Position numbers and translations under genes: made by a program. DNA of 14,622 bases from Fidelibacterota bacterium. GTDB lineage: Bacteria; Fidelibacterota; UBA2242. The notes under the pieces were generated by a model, which saw nothing but the letters and a program-made list of their open reading frames with translations, did no database searches and was not told the origin of the DNA. The stretch is taken from NCBI GenBank assembly GCA_023133185.1, contig JAGLWX010000057.1, positions 1 to 14,622 of the forward strand, read 5' to 3'. Shown one piece after another: positions 11,886-14,622 of the stretch (positions are counted from its first letter, which is position 1; each line of letters starts with the position of its first letter).

Positions 11886-14622
11886 TTACTTGATAAACAA
11901 CATTTTCTTCGCTTCGGAAAAATTTCCTGCCTGAATCCTGTAAAAATACAAACCTGTACTTAATGAATTTCCCGATTCTGTTAAACCATTCCATTGTACA
12001 CTATACCATCCGGCTTGTTGCTTTTCATTTACTAAACTAGCGACAATTCGGCCATTAATGTCATAAATCTTTAGGGATACCATTTTTGTTGCAGGTAATC
12101 CATAGCAAATTGTCGTCGTTGGATTGAATGGATTTGGATAATTCTGTAGTAATGAAAATTCTTTTGGGATAACATTTTCATCAAAAATGGATAATAACGA
12201 TTCACCTGCTTTGAAGATGCATGATATTGCTTCACTGCTATAAGAAATTTCAATATTATCCTGCTCTTTCATATTAATTAAACCCGCTCCTAAATCAAGC
12301 GCTAAATCAATATCTTCAGGAAAATCTTCCAAAGTCCATGAGATCGTTATAGGTTCATCTTCAACTGTTGAAATAAGCTGTGCCATCCATTCTTTGATAT
12401 CTGAATCTCCTAAAGGACTTCTGATGTCAACTACATAATTTTCTCCAAAAACCGGATGCCAGTCAGGATGTTTAAAACTCATATAAACATAGTCAGGACT
12501 TGGAGGTATTGGCGGTTTTGGCGTATCAAAAAAAGTATCAAAATCATCGGTAGCATTTTTATCCACACCAAACAGAGCCATATCTTGAACAGAACCGGCA
12601 TTAATCTCTAACTGTACAGTCCAGCCGGTATCGGAAACTGTTGATTTTGCCAACTGATTTGATTTTGCTAATTGATCAGAAACCGAATGAATTGTAAAGG
12701 TAACGGAAACACCGGAATCTGCAACACCAAACCAGTAGCCTTTCCATGGTTCAAGTATATCACACATTTCATAACCGCCAAGCGATGGATTGTAGTGGTA
12801 GAATACACTGGAAATCCATTCATTGGTTACAGCATCAGAAAAAGAAATTGTACTATTGTCTTTTGTAACAAGTAAACTATCTTTATTGACGTCAGTGACT
12901 AATGGGTTTGTTATCAGTTCCCATCCTTTTGTCAAATCAAATGTTGTCGCAGAGGTCGCCGGCTGACCCTTTACATCCAAAACAGCGTCGGCGTCTGTGG
13001 CAAGCCAATAGCCTTCGCCTGCTATTAAAGCGCTATTTATAGTATAACCTCCATTCAGATAGTCAAAAGACCACCATCCGCCGCTGAAGTCATCACCAAG
13101 ATTATCCGTGATTGAACTTACATAAGGTGATAAAGGAACGCCCCAGAGCGTCCATCCCGTTTGAACAGAATTTGATAAACTGTCTCCCACAACGACAAAA
13201 GATCGATAACTTTCATCATATCTGTATTGACCGGATTCATCTTTGATTGATACCTTAATTTTGCCGCCATAGTTCAGGTACTCCGATGGTGTAGTCCAAC
13301 TGCAAGTATTTACATTGCTCAAAGATTTACAAAGGTCATACGTCGTTCCACTATCAGATGAATAATACACAAAGACACTATCGACAAATGACGGATTGCT
13401 CAATATCCAATTTACAGAATAAGTTGAATTACTTTGTAAAATTGCCGGACCGACAGGATTAATCAGTGAAACAGTCGGATAACTGCCTGTGGATTTTGAG
13501 GCGGACTGTCCAAACTGTGATTCTATATTGTTGCCATTTCTACTTTTCACCTTGAAAGAGTAAAACGTTTCAGGAATCAATCCGGTTACAGTTTTTGTTC
13601 CCCAGGTTTCCTTAGCAGCCCAAAATTGGGATGTGGCTTCTAATACTGAACCGTCTGATTGAACGTAATGAGTGGTCTGACCAAAGCTCCCGCCTGTAAT
13701 TCCAATGGCAAATTCGGTATTGACCGGATTATTGTTCTCATCAACGGATATACTTATTGTTGTGAGAGTTGAATCTGTGATAATAGGCGTAGAAGGAATA
13801 TTAGAAAGCGTATATAAACTATCTATAGCGCCTTCGCTTTCCGCCGCTACATTATAAGAAGTAACTTTGAACCAATACTGCGTGTTAATATCAAGATTAG
13901 TCAATGCGTCCCCTGTAAATGAAATACTGTTTGCCGGTAAAGAATCAACAAAACTGAAACTTGTGCCGTCAGCTGAATTGTAAACAATATAACCTTTTTC
14001 AATCTCCGAATTGTCAGTCCATGTTAAAGATGCAAACCCGGTCGTGGATGGCGTGTTTAATGAAACATCTAACGGTTTATTCGGAACGTTATTTCCGATG
14101 CTGATTGTGAAACTTTCCGTATTTCCAGTAGCAATCGCAAATGATACTGTAGCTCCATCCGCGATGAGAAATGATTCACTTGTTTTAATATTCTTTAAAA
14201 TAATTGTGGCATTCTCAGGAAATCCTTCACTAAGATTAAATGTTAAATCAACCATTCCCGCCTGATCGGAAATAACATCAAAATTCCATACCTGAAGTGT
14301 ATCATTGAGAGCAATATCCGGTTTTACATCCTGTGTAAAGTTATCGCCAAGCGCATGATTCCACCCGGTATGCGGAAAATACAGCGCAACGTATCCATTA
14401 GGCGGAAAGGGCGGTTCCAGAATATCATAGTTTACATCAAAAGCATTTGTGGCGTCATTAGCAACGCCAAGAAAATTGTCATTATCATTGATATCTCCGC
14501 CAAGGTCGGCTCGTACATTTACATACCAGCTGAGATTGGTGGCATTTACCAGGGCTTCATTTGTTTTAGGACTTTCGTTTCCGGCGTCATCAATCGAAGA
14601 TACCTGGTAATATAAAGGCATT
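11886..14622 (-). CDS. Large secreted Fn3/Ig-type protein with T9SS-type sorting domain (5' end beyond window)
   Basis: The frame is open at the right edge; the first residues seen (PLYYQVSSIDDAGNES) are the end of a fibronectin-III-like domain, so the start is outside. Over the visible 911 residues: a domain at about 30-175 (WYVNVRADLGGDINDNDNFL, PPNGYVALYFPHTGW); two Fn3 domains at about 180-275 and 278-380; an Ig-like segment at about 388-480; a region with two 'GYW' segments at about 490-645; a second copy of the first domain at about 660-800 (GWTVQLEINAGSVQDMALFG, FKHPDWHPVFGENY); and a sorting domain at about 820-911 (FSLLQNYPNPFNPTTTICYG, VSLKIYDINGRIVASL). No catalytic motif is visible. 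The protein is likely exported through the outer membrane and attached to the surface or released. Substrate or partner is unknown. It is separated from the phage-like element by a terminator. Confidence 0.88.
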   Translation of the reverse strand, partial: MPLYYQVSSIDDAGNESPKTNEALVNATNLSWYVNVRADLGGDINDNDNFLGVANDATNAFDVNYDILEPPFPPNGYVALYFPHTGWNHALGDNFTQDVKPDIALNDTLQVWNFDVISDQAGMVDLTFNLSEGFPENATIILKNIKTSESFLIADGATVSFAIATGNTESFTISIGNNVPNKPLDVSLNTPSTTGFASLTWTDNSEIEKGYIVYNSADGTSFSFVDSLPANSISFTGDALTNLDINTQYWFKVTSYNVAAESEGAIDSLYTLSNIPSTPIITDSTLTTISISVDENNNPVNTEFAIGITGGSFGQTTHYVQSDGSVLEATSQFWAAKETWGTKTVTGLIPETFYSFKVKSRNGNNIESQFGQSASKSTGSYPTVSLINPVGPAILQSNSTYSVNWILSNPSFVDSVFVYYSSDSGTTYDLCKSLSNVNTCSWTTPSEYLNYGGKIKVSIKDESGQYRYDESYRSFVVVGDSLSNSVQTGWTLWGVPLSPYVSSITDNLGDDFSGGWWSFDYLNGGYTINSALIAGEGYWLATDADAVLDVKGQPATSATTFDLTKGWELITNPLVTDVNKDSLLVTKDNSTISFSDAVTNEWISSVFYHYNPSLGGYEMCDILEPWKGYWFGVADSGVSVTFTIHSVSDQLAKSNQLAKSTVSDTGWTVQLEINAGSVQDMALFGVDKNATDDFDTFFDTPKPPIPPSPDYVYMSFKHPDWHPVFGENYVVDIRSPLGDSDIKEWMAQLISTVEDEPITISWTLEDFPEDIDLALDLGAGLINMKEQDNIEISYSSEAISCIFKAGESLLSIFDENVIPKEFSLLQNYPNPFNPTTTICYGLPATKMVSLKIYDINGRIVASLVNEKQQAGWYSVQWNGLTESGNSLSTGLYFYRIQAGNFSEAKKMLFIK

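Overview
The window comes from a bacterium of the wider FCB group (Calditrichota / Marinimicrobia / Ignavibacteria-like; the exact phylum cannot be settled by eye). Two large secreted proteins end in C-terminal sorting domains of the type IX secretion kind (a 'NYPNPFNP' motif followed by an 'IYD..G..V..L' core), and there is an outer-membrane TonB-dependent receptor with an N-terminal carboxypeptidase-regulatory-like domain. Every confident gene lies on the minus strand.

Right to left in transcription order, the window holds three blocks. (1) 11886-14622: the 3' part of a large Fn3/Ig-type secreted protein with a sorting domain and a strong intrinsic terminator at 11691-11721. (2) About 6.9-11.7 kb: a decayed or minimal integrated phage-like element. 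It holds a Mu Gam-like DNA-end-protection protein, a cluster of very small membrane-type ORFs with a probable frameshift, an unrecognised 245-residue protein, a 43-residue ORF, a stand-alone C-terminal piece of a phage primase-helicase, an excisionase-like HTH protein and an unusually compact tyrosine recombinase. The last four genes are tightly packed, three of them overlapping. No structural, packaging or lysis genes are seen. No att repeats and no tRNA were found by eye. (3) 1-5926: a carbohydrate-uptake-type locus made of a LacI-family regulator, a 987-residue secreted protein with three jelly-roll-like repeats plus a CBM9-like domain and a sorting domain, and a TonB-dependent receptor that runs off the left edge. 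The likely logic is sugar-responsive repression, surface binding of a glycan by the multi-modular protein, and import through the receptor. No SusD homologue and no glycoside hydrolase is seen in the window.

The intergenic stretches contain candidate control sites: a palindrome between lacI and the CBM9 gene, a TTGACA-type promoter in front of the receptor, three 11-bp tandem repeats and an RBS-sequestering hairpin before the int operon, a double CGTATACG palindrome, and a strong plus-strand promoter that diverges from gam toward a 67-residue CxxC ORF. A 27-bp degraded copy of the gam 5' end lies 400 bp upstream of gam. I did not find a complete, clearly new system. The most unusual items are the orphan helicase C-terminal module, the compact integrase, the missing canonical start codon of the LacI gene, and the small-ORF cluster around 9.9-10.3 kb.
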